Shown here in pieces: positions 26,315 to 34,998 of a stretch of DNA of 64,000 nucleotides (its first letter is position 1; each line of letters opens with the position of its first letter). The notes under the pieces were generated by a model. It was not told the origin of the DNA and did not search any database. It was given only the letters and a program-made list of their open reading frames with translations. Source of the stretch: Rhodococcus sp. IEGM 1409. GTDB lineage: Bacteria > Actinomycetota > Actinomycetes > Mycobacteriales > Mycobacteriaceae. The stretch spans positions 124,001 through 188,000 of the forward strand of contig NZ_JASHKN010000006.1 of the NCBI RefSeq assembly GCF_030056735.1, given 5' to 3'. The position numbers and the translations under genes were made by a program.

Positions 26315-27898
26315 ATGAGGTTTCGATCCCTATCATTATTGGCATTATCGCTTTCAAGTACGCTCCTACTACTTGCGTGCGGTTCTGAGGGTGGAGGACA
26401 AAGCAGCCAGGGCACGGTGACCACTGATGGAACGCTGACAATCAGTGCCCCATCAGACCCTGGAAATTTGTTCCCTTCCAAGACGCTAAACGCCGCGACT
26501 CGTCAACTGGCGGTTTTCGGGTATGAAAGCTTGGTCGCGTTCGGGGATGACGGAAAGCTGGCACCTTGGTTGGCTGAGAGTTGGGTTTCGTCACCCACTG
26601 AAGTCATCTTCAAGCTACGTGATGGAGTCACGTGCTCAGATGGGTCCACTTTAACCGCACAGACGGTTGCAGACAATTACATGTGGATCACTGACCCTGC
26701 GAATAGCTCAGCAATTCGAGGAGTCTTCGTGCCACCCGATTTAACAGCCACAGCGGACGGTGCTGCGAATACAGTCACATTGAAAACTGCGATGCCAAAC
26801 CCATTTCTGACCGAGATGGTGGGACAAGTTCTCATCGTATGTAGTTCTGGCCTTTCCAATCCGGATGAATACTCGAATGCATTTGATGGGACCGGGTTGT
26901 ACACCCTCACGGATGCCAGGCCGGGAGAGAGTTACACCTTGACTCGGCGCAGCGACTACACCTGGGGCCCGGGAGGTACCACATCTGACACACCAGGACT
27001 GCCCATGACGGTTACTGTGAATGTCATTACAAATAACATTACTCGCGCTAACCTTCTCCTTTCCGGTGAAACAAATTTCGCAACAGTGACCATGCCAGAT
27101 TCTGAACGACTTGAGGCTGCTGGTATGTCCGGCATATCAGCAAGTATGCTTTCTGCTCAACTGTTCTTTAACCATGACGATGCGCATGTAACCGCTGACC
27201 CAGCGGTTCGGATGGCGCTGGTACGCGCAACGAATACAGACGAAATTGCGGAGATTCTGACTGGCGGTAACGGTAGCCCCGCCCAGTCATTCCAGAGCGG
27301 CCAACCCACCACATGTGCCTTGAAAGACCTGCATTCCTCCGTTCCGAGCTTCGATGAGCAGGAGGCATCACGCATACTCGACGCCGCGGGTTGGGTCATG
27401 GAATCAGACGGCGTTCGAAGCAAACGCGGAAAGAAACTAACCGTCAATATTTTGCATTTGCAGGGCTCCGAGAGAACAGCGGCCTTCGAGTATCTGGCGA
27501 GCCAATGGAAGAACCTTGGTGTCCATGTCACAATCCAAGCGGCAGATTCCTCTGTAATTCAAAGTATCCTACTTTCCGGAAATTCTGGCAATTGGGACGT
27601 AGCAGACTTGGCTATCGGAGGTGTCTCATTCCCATCGATGATGGTGTCGTTTTTCAGCGGAGCCGGTCCACAAAACTTCGCTAAGATCAAAAATCCTGAC
27701 TTCGACCTTAACGTCGCTGCAGCCATGAACACTCTGGGGCTGGAGGGATGCCCGCAGTGGCAGGAGGCAGAACGCGCCATCGTTGCCAACGCTGATGTCT
27801 TACCGATCGGTTGGTCTAGCACCGTGGCGTACACGGACGGTTTCACTGCACGTCAGGCAATTCCGATCGAGCCGTGGTCAATCCGCAAAAACAAATAG
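26315..27898 (+). CDS. ABC transporter substrate-binding lipoprotein, peptide family (SBP5)
   Basis: 527 residues from ATG 26315, with AAGGAA upstream. The signal MRFRSLSLLALSLSSTLLLL ends in a lipobox (LLAC), so it is a lipid-anchored extracellular receptor. The body has family-5 solute-binding hallmarks: LTISAPSDPGNLFP, YESLVAFGDDGKLAPWLAES, a VIFKLRDGVTCSDG stretch and a late ILDAAGWVMES. These proteins deliver di- and oligopeptides or other amides to Dpp/Opp-type importers. No permease or ATPase gene lies beside it, so it must borrow them. The gene is noticeably less G+C-rich than the backbone, a sign of transfer. Confidence 0.9.
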   Translation: MRFRSLSLLALSLSSTLLLLACGSEGGGQSSQGTVTTDGTLTISAPSDPGNLFPSKTLNAATRQLAVFGYESLVAFGDDGKLAPWLAESWVSSPTEVIFKLRDGVTCSDGSTLTAQTVADNYMWITDPANSSAIRGVFVPPDLTATADGAANTVTLKTAMPNPFLTEMVGQVLIVCSSGLSNPDEYSNAFDGTGLYTLTDARPGESYTLTRRSDYTWGPGGTTSDTPGLPMTVTVNVITNNITRANLLLSGETNFATVTMPDSERLEAAGMSGISASMLSAQLFFNHDDAHVTADPAVRMALVRATNTDEIAEILTGGNGSPAQSFQSGQPTTCALKDLHSSVPSFDEQEASRILDAAGWVMESDGVRSKRGKKLTVNILHLQGSERTAAFEYLASQWKNLGVHVTIQAADSSVIQSILLSGNSGNWDVADLAIGGVSFPSMMVSFFSGAGPQNFAKIKNPDFDLNVAAAMNTLGLEGCPQWQEAERAIVANADVLPIGWSSTVAYTDGFTARQAIPIEPWSIRKNK

Positions 27899-28837
27899 GC
27901 GCGTTTGCGGCCGCTCCTCTGACGCCGGTAACAGATTGACTGGCGAGCGAACTTTTTCGGAAGAATCGACGATTTGATGCAAGCCGATCGCCGGCCTCGG
28001 CTAATCGCGTCGACGAAGCCGCGGCTAACGGCATCGGTCCGTTTACACGATTTGTCAGCAATTGGTCTGCCGCACAGTTGATTGCCGAGTACCCGCTTGA
28101 GTACACCCATGGTGTGAACGTAGATCACTCGATCGTGCGCCTTGATACATACACACATCCCCGGATCAGTCGGGATGTCCTTCGCCATCAGCGAAGGATC
28201 GATGTGGTGCGGCGACCAACTCTTCTTCAGTTTCGCGGGGCACAGGAACGAAGCTTGGCGCTGGCGACCAGCTGCGTCTGCCATGGCTTGGCCCGATGCT
28301 TCACCGACAACCGATACGCGCACGAGACGTGATCCCCCACCGAGACGGTGGGGGATACAGATCCCGGCTGGTCGTCGAGAGCACGCGCCGCATGTCCGGC
28401 GCGTTCAAACAGATCGACCCTGTGCCCTCTAGAACCTGCAGCTGTCACTCGAAGTCCTAGCGGCCCACCCGGCAGATTGTCAACACCCATCCGGGTGAGC
28501 CCGGCGAGTCGAACTCGTAGGAGCGCGACTCACCGTCGAAGTCCACAGCGAGCGGAGAGTTTAGATCGCGGCGGACCCCGCCACTATGCCGCATATTTTT
28601 CGAATTCAATACAGGATCTTTTTTCGGCAATAACTGGATACAACGATCGACTTACCACCACGTTTCGGGTGATGCGCACCGTGCGATTCGGCAATCAGTG
28701 AGCTCGACAGCGTTCTGTTTCAAATTACGAACTGATCCAGCACATTTCGGATGCGTGTACTAATTTTTGTCCCGGTTAAGCATCTAGCCTTGGTGATGGA
28801 CCGTCATTCGGATCGATCTTTACCACAGAGGGGTCAC
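27899..28837. other. 939-bp gap, no confident gene
   Basis: Several frames are open on both strands but none has family features or consistent codon use; a reverse frame at 27853-28323 was considered and not accepted. A perfect hairpin sits at 28332-28356. The last 250 bp are A/T-richer and probably hold the promoter of the flavoprotein gene. Confidence 0.4.
28332..28356. terminator. Perfect 10-bp hairpin
   Basis: ATCCCCCACC and GGTGGGGGAT flank a GAGAC loop. The stem is perfect but no T-run follows, so this is a weak or factor-assisted terminator, or an operator-type site, about 430 bp after the binding-protein gene. Confidence 0.4.
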
Positions 28838-30004
28838 ATGAGCATTCCGGCGCACACCGGCGAGACGAACTTCGATACCATCGTGATCGGCGGCGGAATG
28901 GCGGGTATCTCGATCGCTCACGAGTTGGCCAGCGACCAGTTCGTCGCGGTTCTAGAGATGGAATCAACACTCGCATATCACACCACTGGACGTTCCGCCG
29001 CCACTTATCTGGAAAGCTACGGAAATAACGTGGTTCGAATGCTGACCACCGCAAGTCGAAGTTTTTTCACGGATCCTTCCGGAGAATTCGACTCGTCGAT
29101 CGCAGCTCCGGTCGAGATGCTTATAATTGCCAACGAAACACAGACGGACACCTTACGCGCGCTATATCTTGAGGTTAGCGAACGAGGCAACAATTCGCAG
29201 CTGATAAGCGGCACTGCTGCCGAGAAACTTAATCCAGCCCTTCGTGTCGGATATACGCACTTGGCTATGACCGATTCGAGCGCGATGGAATTGGATGTGC
29301 ACGCTGTCCATCAGGGTTATGTCCGAGGTTTCCGTCGACGCGGTGGAACGATCGTCAAGTCGGCCAAAATCGTAGCGGGGCACCGCGAGAAGGCGTCTTG
29401 GGTAATTGAAGATGCGACTGGTCGGAACTTCAGTGCGACGAATGTCATCAACGCTGCTGGCGCTTGGGGCGATAAAGTAGCGGTTGCCCTAGGTGCGGAG
29501 CCTGTCGGAATTCGGCCACTCCGCCGTACTGCCTTCATGGTTTCAGATCCACTGAAGGATCGGGCGAGCAAAGTTCCGTTTACTCTGGATACATCGGAGA
29601 CCTTCTACTTCAAGCCAGACGGAACCCAGTTCCTTTGTTCGCCAGCCGACGAAACGTATCAGGAACCGAGTGACGCGCGTCCTGATGAGTTAGAGATTGC
29701 ACGAGCTATCGAAAAAATAAACGAAGCAACAACCTTCGAAATTCGACGGGTAAACTCAGCGTGGGCTGGCCTACGCAGTTTCACGGCGGATCGCAGCCCA
29801 GTCGTAGGATTCGATTCAAAATTCGAAAACTTCTTCTGGTATGTAGGCCAAGGCGGATACGGAATTCAAATGGCCCCTGCGCTTGCACGCATGGGCTCCG
29901 CACTCGCAACGGGGAGAGTGCTGCCCACCGATTTAACTGAAATTGGAATCACGAATGAGATGGTGGCACCCGGCCGCAAAGACCTGAGCATGGTAATTGA
30001 CTAA
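28838..30004 (+). CDS. FAD-dependent amine/D-amino-acid oxidase (DAO family)
   Basis: 388 residues from ATG 28838, preceded by AGAGGGG. Residues 13-30 carry the FAD fingerprint TIVIGGGMAGISIAHELA. YHTTGRSAA and VINAAGAWGDKVA are second and third FAD-contact stretches, and the C-terminal end FFWYVGQGGYGIQMAPALARM closes the site. Enzymes of this family oxidise D-amino acids, glycine or N-methyl amino acids to imino acids. The RidA gene 83 bp downstream fits, because RidA hydrolyses such imines. This gene is also A/T-richer than the backbone. Confidence 0.85.
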   Translation: MSIPAHTGETNFDTIVIGGGMAGISIAHELASDQFVAVLEMESTLAYHTTGRSAATYLESYGNNVVRMLTTASRSFFTDPSGEFDSSIAAPVEMLIIANETQTDTLRALYLEVSERGNNSQLISGTAAEKLNPALRVGYTHLAMTDSSAMELDVHAVHQGYVRGFRRRGGTIVKSAKIVAGHREKASWVIEDATGRNFSATNVINAAGAWGDKVAVALGAEPVGIRPLRRTAFMVSDPLKDRASKVPFTLDTSETFYFKPDGTQFLCSPADETYQEPSDARPDELEIARAIEKINEATTFEIRRVNSAWAGLRSFTADRSPVVGFDSKFENFFWYVGQGGYGIQMAPALARMGSALATGRVLPTDLTEIGITNEMVAPGRKDLSMVID

Positions 30005-30086
30005 TCGAAATCGCCAACCTTTCTTCAGTCACGAATCAGGCGAGTTTCACCTGCGTTTCATATACACAAGATAAGGAAATTTTGCA

Positions 30087-30494
30087 ATGGGAACGATGAT
30101 CACAGATACCTCAGGGCGGCGCTATCTGAACCGGGGTGACGCAAAAGGTCCATTCCTGACCGCGATCGAGTCGAACCATACTCTGTACATATCGGGACAA
30201 GGAGGGTTCATCTCCGACGGTACAATTCCCGAAGGAATTCGGGACCAAACCAAGGCAACGCTGGAAAACGTGCGCCGTATTATCGAGGATTGCGGCTGGT
30301 CTGTATCGGATCTGGTGCAAATCACCTGCTATCTCGCTGACATTGAGGAGTGGGGGACCATGAATAGCGAATATGAAAAGTTTTTTGCGAACCAGCCACT
30401 CCCCCCGACCAGGACGGCGATCGGCGTGGCAGCGCTACCGTTCGGCCTGAGAGTGGAAATGACGTGTACCGCGAGTCGCGACGCTGACCGGTAA
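30087..30494 (+). CDS. ridA: RidA family imine/enamine deaminase
   Basis: 135 residues, with AAGGAA upstream. The YjgF/RidA fold is recognised from LYISGQGGFISDGTIPEGIRDQT, TLENVRRIIEDCGWSVSDLV, and the active-site Arg and Glu in PPTRTAIGVAALPFGLRVEMTC. RidA proteins hydrolyse reactive 2-imino/enamino acids to 2-keto acids and ammonia, protecting PLP enzymes. Placed directly after the DAO-like oxidase, it likely deals with the imine that enzyme makes. Confidence 0.9.
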   Translation: MGTMITDTSGRRYLNRGDAKGPFLTAIESNHTLYISGQGGFISDGTIPEGIRDQTKATLENVRRIIEDCGWSVSDLVQITCYLADIEEWGTMNSEYEKFFANQPLPPTRTAIGVAALPFGLRVEMTCTASRDADR

Positions 30495-30564
30495 GTAGAC
30501 GCTGGCCGTACCCAGAGCATCCATTGCAGCATCACAGAACGACAGTGAATTCGAGGAATCAAAG

Positions 30565-31905
30565 ATGCAAGAACAGCTTCAGGAACTTATCGATCAGTGG
30601 AGGACCGAGGCGAACATCCCCGGCGTCTCGGTCGGCATCGTGCACGGCGACAAGGACATCGTCGTCACCAGCGGCATCGAAAGCATCGAAACCCAGCTCC
30701 CGGTCACCGACAAAACGATGTTCATGATCGGCTCCACCACAAAGGTGTTCGCCGCAACAGCCGCGATGGCACTCGTCGAGGACGGCTTGCTCGACCTCGA
30801 CACCCCGTTGGTCGAGTACATACCCGAACTGACCCTCGCCGACGAAGAAGCCACCCGCACAGTCACGATGCGTCATCTCCTGACCCACACCGGCGGATTC
30901 ACCGGCGACGCCAGCCTCTCGGCAGGCTGGGGCGAAGACGCCCTCGGCCGCTCGGTTTCGCGGCTGAAGGAACTACGACAAGAATTCCCCGTCGGAGACG
31001 TCTTCTCCTACAGCAATTCCGGATTCGTTCTCGCCGGACATGTCGTGGCCAAGATCAGCGGACTGACCTTCGAAGAGCTGGTCAAGCAGCGCGTTCTTGA
31101 CCCCCTCGAAATGAAGAACTCGGCGTTCCTGCCCTGGGACGTGATGACCCACCGGTTTGCACTCGGTCACTACATTCGCGACGGTGTCCCGTTCGTGTCC
31201 AACGAAACCGGACTGGACCGCGGCATGACACCCTGCGGCGGAATGTGGTCCTCGGTGCGAGACCAACTCGTCTGGGCACGCTACACACTGTCCGGCGCAC
31301 ACCCCGGCGAAGGACAGCCACTCGACGAGTCCACCCGGTTGCTGATGCAGAAGCCTCAGCGTCCCGCAGCGATGACGTTCGAGGAAGTCGGCATCGGCTG
31401 GCTACTGACTCGATACGGAACCACACAGGTCGTCCGGCACGGCGGCAACGTCAGCAACCTCCAGGTCTCCGAGTTCGTGACGGTGCCCGAGAAGAACTTC
31501 GCCGTCACCGTTCTCACCAACGCACTCGGCGGCGGAATCGGCAAGAAGATCGTCGACTGGTGCATGACCAACCTCGCGGAACTACCTAAGCCCGCCTTCC
31601 TCGATCTCGTTGACCCGACTTTCGCTGCGGTGGACGCAGTCGTAGGCAAATACCACACCGGAGACCTGACGATGACGGTCGCCCACGCCGACGGGGGAAT
31701 CGACATACGGATGGGAAGCTCTCAAGACCTCGGCGAATACGAGGACATCGTCTGGCCACCGGCGATCCCGATCGCCTTCGTCAACGACAGCGACTTCGCT
31801 TCGCGCGCGGACACCACCCGTGTGTTGGGCCGCTTCGTCACCGACGACACCGGACGCGTCGTGATGCTCGAATTCGGCGGCCGCACCGCCAAGCGAGTGG
31901 CATAG
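30565..31905 (+). CDS. Serine hydrolase, beta-lactamase class C/D-aminopeptidase fold
   Basis: 446 residues, no signal peptide. The active site is complete: STTK at 57-60, YSN at 149-151 and HGGN at 293-296. The C-terminal beta-rich domain (VDAVVGKYHTGDLTMTVAHA onwards) matches the architecture of the hydrolase at 24321-25685, with motifs at the same residue numbers, so the two are paralogues. G+C content is clearly higher than in the two genes before it, suggesting the island was assembled from different sources. Likely a cytosolic D-aminopeptidase, amidase or esterase; substrate unknown. Confidence 0.85.
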   Translation: MQEQLQELIDQWRTEANIPGVSVGIVHGDKDIVVTSGIESIETQLPVTDKTMFMIGSTTKVFAATAAMALVEDGLLDLDTPLVEYIPELTLADEEATRTVTMRHLLTHTGGFTGDASLSAGWGEDALGRSVSRLKELRQEFPVGDVFSYSNSGFVLAGHVVAKISGLTFEELVKQRVLDPLEMKNSAFLPWDVMTHRFALGHYIRDGVPFVSNETGLDRGMTPCGGMWSSVRDQLVWARYTLSGAHPGEGQPLDESTRLLMQKPQRPAAMTFEEVGIGWLLTRYGTTQVVRHGGNVSNLQVSEFVTVPEKNFAVTVLTNALGGGIGKKIVDWCMTNLAELPKPAFLDLVDPTFAAVDAVVGKYHTGDLTMTVAHADGGIDIRMGSSQDLGEYEDIVWPPAIPIAFVNDSDFASRADTTRVLGRFVTDDTGRVVMLEFGGRTAKRVA

Positions 31906-32275
31906 ACAGTCCGCTTGACGACACCGCAGGGTCGGAACAGTGCAGGACGGCATATATACGTCTGTTCCTCATCGGACCTCTGCTAATGACGGACGCGCTC
32001 CTTACGGTGGCAGCACTCAATCCTGGGTAGGAGGTCGGCCCGAAGACATTGTCAAGTTCATTTCGAGCGACGACAGAATTTTGCATTCCACCCGTAATGG
32101 ACGTCTTCTTCGGTAACACAGGCGGCTCAACGCGTACAACCTGTCGTGCAGTCGATCTCCACTGAACCTCACGAGGACGTTCGTCGATTCGTACAAGACC
32201 CTCCGTCGTCGACTCACTAGCGTCAGATCCATTAGTAAACCCGGATATATCTATACCGATGAAAGGGATCCTTGA
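31906..32275. other. 370-bp intergenic region
   Basis: No gene is visible. The last 60 bp are A/T-richer (AACCCGGATATATC region) and contain GAAAGGGATCC just before the next ATG, so a promoter and ribosome site are likely there. Confidence 0.4.
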
Positions 32276-33169
32276 ATGACCGAAACTTCCACGCACACGA
32301 ACAGCGCACAACAGCAGATCGCTGCCGTTCTGGCCGAGGCGAAGACCGATGCGTTCGTACACGCACGTGACGTCGATTCCGGTGAAGAGTTCGGCTACGG
32401 CGCTGACGAAGGTGTCATCCTCGCGTCCGTTTTCAAGATTCCCGTCGTGCTCGAATACGCCCGTGCCGTGGCAGCAGGCACGCTGGATCCGACCGAGTAC
32501 GCCACAGTGACCTCGGAGTACCGATCCGGCGGCATCGGGATCGGCGGATGCGCCGACGACGTCACCGCCAGCTGGCGAGACCTCGCGCTTCTCATGATGA
32601 GTTTCAGCGACAACGCCGCCACCGATTTCCTCTACGAACGTCTCGGTGTAGACAGCATCGTTGCAACGATGCGCCAGCTCGGCTTGGAGAAGACCAACTT
32701 GAACCTCGACTGCCGCGGCATATTCACCACTATCTACGAAGATCTCGGACTCGAAAAAACCACCGTGTTGGAGTTCCCCGAAATCGATGTTCTCAACACA
32801 ATGTCCATAATGGATCCCGCCCGCACCAACTCCAGCACTCCCCGTGAGATCACCATGTTGCTGGCCGCAATCTGGCGCGACGAAGCAGGGCCAACGGCAG
32901 CCTGCGAAGAAGTCCGAACAATCATGAGCAAGCAGGTCTGGCCCCATCGACTTTCTTCCGGCTTCCCGGACGAGGTCTCGGTTGCGGCCAAAACCGGCAC
33001 CATGCCGCTAATACGAAATGAAGCAGGCGTAGTGATGTATCCAGATGGCAATCGTTACGCTGTCGGTGTCTTCACCAAGTCTTACGAACTCACCGATCGT
33101 GCCCCGAAGATCGACCTCTCGATTGGAACCGTCGGCCGCATCGCGGTCGAAGCACTCCGCAACAACTGA
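32276..33169 (+). CDS. Class A beta-lactamase-like serine hydrolase, cytosolic
   Basis: 297 residues. SVFK at 51-54 gives the nucleophile and Lys, SDN at 111-113 the second motif and KTG at 239-241 the third, all with class A spacing. Two things differ from secreted class A enzymes: there is no signal peptide, and the omega-loop ExxLN element carrying the deacylating Glu is not recognisable (the region reads FPEIDVLNTMS). It may therefore be an amide/peptide hydrolase rather than an antibiotic-resistance enzyme. It ends the island's gene series and is followed by a strong hairpin. Confidence 0.8.
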   Translation: MTETSTHTNSAQQQIAAVLAEAKTDAFVHARDVDSGEEFGYGADEGVILASVFKIPVVLEYARAVAAGTLDPTEYATVTSEYRSGGIGIGGCADDVTASWRDLALLMMSFSDNAATDFLYERLGVDSIVATMRQLGLEKTNLNLDCRGIFTTIYEDLGLEKTTVLEFPEIDVLNTMSIMDPARTNSSTPREITMLLAAIWRDEAGPTAACEEVRTIMSKQVWPHRLSSGFPDEVSVAAKTGTMPLIRNEAGVVMYPDGNRYAVGVFTKSYELTDRAPKIDLSIGTVGRIAVEALRNN

Positions 33170-33175
33170 CAAACC

Positions 33176-33221
33176 AAATGCTGTGGGCCACACTGTGTAC
33201 ACAGTGCGGCCCACAGCATTT
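33176..33221. terminator. 46-bp near-perfect palindrome, probable terminator
   Basis: Arms 33176-33189 and 33208-33221 (14 bp, perfect) enclose a second 7-bp pair (CACTGTG/CACAGTG) with only one A/C mismatch between them and a TA loop. It begins 6 bp after the class-A-like gene's stop. The A-rich left end and T-rich right end would make it work in both directions. Confidence 0.7.
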
Positions 33222-33295
33222 GACGCTCGACCTAACGCGGAGCGCGCAGACGAAGCTGCATCATCAATCGCATCACCCGCGACGGGAATACGCCA

Positions 33296-33487
33296 CTATC
33301 CCCAATCAACTGGCATCGACCAACCGAACTCAGAGCGCGGTTGTCGCCGCCGAGAATTGAACGCCGCACCCATCGACACCCACCCTGCGATGGCGAACAC
33401 CGAAGCCGCACCGTCGAACACCGCCATCGCCACCCGCTGGTCGTAGGGCGGCGCATAGGTGGGCAGAATCCGTTGCGGGCCTTCTTA
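33296..33487 (-). pseudogene. C-terminal fragment of a membrane protein
   Basis: A reverse frame without its own start reads GPQRILPTYAPPYDQRVAMA then VFDGAASVFAIAGWVSMGAA and ends SEFGWSMPVDWG. It contains one hydrophobic segment and a basic linker (NSRRRQPR) like the cytosolic tail of a membrane protein. An in-frame stop precedes it at 33488. No family recognised; probably the tail of a lost gene. Confidence 0.3.
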
Positions 33488-33496
33488 GTTGAGTTA

Positions 33497-33686
33497 TCAC
33501 CACTTGCTGTTCATGTTGTTCGCGAGCCATTCCGCGTCCGACTGGACCATCGGTCCTCGCAGGCAGTAGCGGCCCGCGTTATCCTCAATGAAGTAACACG
33601 TGCGCCAGCCCTGCGATCGCGGAAGCACCGGCCTGGTGCGTCAGTTCGTCGGCTGGCGGCAAGGTCGGTATCGCCGTCGTACTCAT
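33497..33686 (-). pseudogene. Small hypothetical gene, frameshifted
   Basis: From ATG 33686 the reverse strand reads MSTTAIPTLPPADELTHQAG then ASAIAG. A +1 shift near 33610 gives GWRTCYFIEDNAGRYCLRGP, MVQSDAEWLANNMNSKW and TGA. The second half is protein-like with two Cys. About 62 residues if joined. Function unknown. Confidence 0.3.
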
Positions 33687-33726
33687 CGACGCGGGAACAC
33701 TACCCCCGCCCCCACTGAGAAACTTC

Positions 33727-33927
33727 TGTTATCGTCGCCACCATCGACCCGGCGACCAGATGGCACCGGATCCTCCCGAGCCAACGGACCGACGAGATCG
33801 CCCATGCACTGCGCAAACACACCGAGGCCGTGGTGTGCCAAATTCCGGTTCGGATCGATCCGGCTCACCGCGATCCCGCCCTACGCGCATGAGCCGACGC
33901 TCAGAGCGAGGTCCCGAACAACATGCC
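33727..33927 (+). repeat. Right copy of ~200-bp direct repeat
   Basis: A promoterless copy of the KimA-like permease 3' end, with the TGA corresponding to 21639-21641 and the following bases; four mismatches to 21476-21676. Its right end runs into the 3' end of the convergent VIT1-like gene, suggesting this side preserves the ancestral junction. Confidence 0.9.
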
Positions 33928-34974
33928 GAGCAGATACGTCGCGCCGGCGGCGCCGTAGCCGATCGCAAGTTGGCGTAGCGCCCGCTTGAACGGCGGCCCG
34001 CCCGACAGCAGACCGACCACAACGCCGGTAGTGAGCAACGCGATCCCCACGAGAACGGACGCGACGATCAGAGCGGTCACGCCTTGCAGACCGAACAGGT
34101 ACGGCAGCACCGGAATGATTGCGCCCGAGGCGAAGAAGCAGAAACTTGCCGCAGCTGCACCCAACCCGGTGCCGACCGCTTCATGGTCGTCGACATCGTC
34201 CGCGGTGCCGAAGGTGCTGTTCGCGAGGACCTCGGCGGCGCGCTGGTCCGCTTCCTCGGCCGACATGCCGCGGGCCCGGTAGACCAGGGCCAATTCGTTG
34301 GCGTCGACGTCGAGCAATCCGACGGCTTCGCTGGCTGCGGGGCCAGGATTGGAGGCTTCCAACAACTCTCGCTGAGAGCGGACTGAAACGTACTCGCCGG
34401 CTCCCATCGACAGGGCGCCGGCCAGAAGCCCGGCCATGCCGGTGATCAGAACGATCTGGTTGGAAACGCCGCTACCGCTGATGCCGAGTACGAGTGCGAG
34501 GTTGCTGACCAGGCCGTCGTTGGCTCCGAAGACGGCGGCACGAAACGTCCCCGAAAGTCTGTTGCGGCCCCGTGTCGCCAAGGCCCGCACCACTTCTTCG
34601 TGGATCTTCTCGTCCGCGCCCATCGACGCGGTTGCATCGGCGTCGTTCGGATAAGGGGATCGGGTCTCCGCGCGCTGGGCAAGAGCGAGCACGAACACGG
34701 AACCGAAACGCCTGGCCAGAAAGCCCAGTATCCGGGTGCGAATATCACCGCGAAGTGGTTTACCGACGTGATCGCCGAGAAGGGCCCGCCAGTGCGCCTC
34801 GTGTCGGCCCTCCGCGTCGGCCAGAGCGAGAAGGATCTCGCGCTCCTCACCGGTACGCCTACCCGCGAGATCGCGGTAGACGGCAGCCTCGGCCTGTTCG
34901 TCGGCGAGATATCGTCTCCAGCGCTTGACATCTCGAGGGTCTGGATCGGGTCGTGCGGCCGGAACTGTGGACAT
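33901..34974 (-). CDS. Ferritin-like/VIT1-CCC1 membrane iron (manganese) transporter
   Basis: 357 residues in two parts. Residues 1-140 are ferritin-like helices with E-x-x-H spaced acidic and His residues (DEQAEAAVYRDLAGR, LADAEGRHEAHWRALLGDH, KIHEEVV). Residues 140-357 form the VIT1/CCC1 domain with FRAAVFGANDGLVSNLALVLGISG and SMGAGEYVSVRSQRE, plus five membrane segments. Such membrane-bound ferritins (MbfA-like) export iron or manganese under metal stress. Convergent with the permease relic; the repeat overlaps its last 27 bases. Confidence 0.9.
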   Translation of the reverse strand: MSTVPAARPDPDPRDVKRWRRYLADEQAEAAVYRDLAGRRTGEEREILLALADAEGRHEAHWRALLGDHVGKPLRGDIRTRILGFLARRFGSVFVLALAQRAETRSPYPNDADATASMGADEKIHEEVVRALATRGRNRLSGTFRAAVFGANDGLVSNLALVLGISGSGVSNQIVLITGMAGLLAGALSMGAGEYVSVRSQRELLEASNPGPAASEAVGLLDVDANELALVYRARGMSAEEADQRAAEVLANSTFGTADDVDDHEAVGTGLGAAAASFCFFASGAIIPVLPYLFGLQGVTALIVASVLVGIALLTTGVVVGLLSGGPPFKRALRQLAIGYGAAGATYLLGMLFGTSL

Positions 34975-34998
34975 CGTGTTCCCCTTCCGGTGAGGCGG

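Larger units (their letters stand above)
21677..33726. mobile_element. Acquired ~12-kb island between direct repeats
   Basis: The segment between the two repeats differs from its surroundings. The left 2 kb holds broken plasmid/defence genes, the middle (about 26.0-30.5 kb) is visibly more A/T-rich, and the right has intact peptide and amine genes. Removing it and one repeat copy would leave the permease directly convergent with the VIT1-like gene, with about 10 bp between stops, a normal actinobacterial arrangement. No integrase or transposase was seen, so the mode of entry is unknown. Confidence 0.6.

Noticed and set aside
27853..28323. 156-codon reverse frame in the gap after the binding-protein gene
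   Set aside because: Overlaps the 3' end of the binding-protein gene, lacks a convincing ribosome site and shows no family features; left as unassigned.
24321..33169. The serine hydrolases considered as an antibiotic-resistance cassette
   Set aside because: None has a signal peptide and the neighbours are an oxidase, RidA and a peptide receptor, so a metabolic role is more likely than periplasmic beta-lactamase action.
33176..33221. 46-bp palindrome considered as a transposon end
   Set aside because: It lies 6 bp after a stop codon, folds as a single hairpin with A/T flanks, and no second copy was noticed, so a terminator is simpler.
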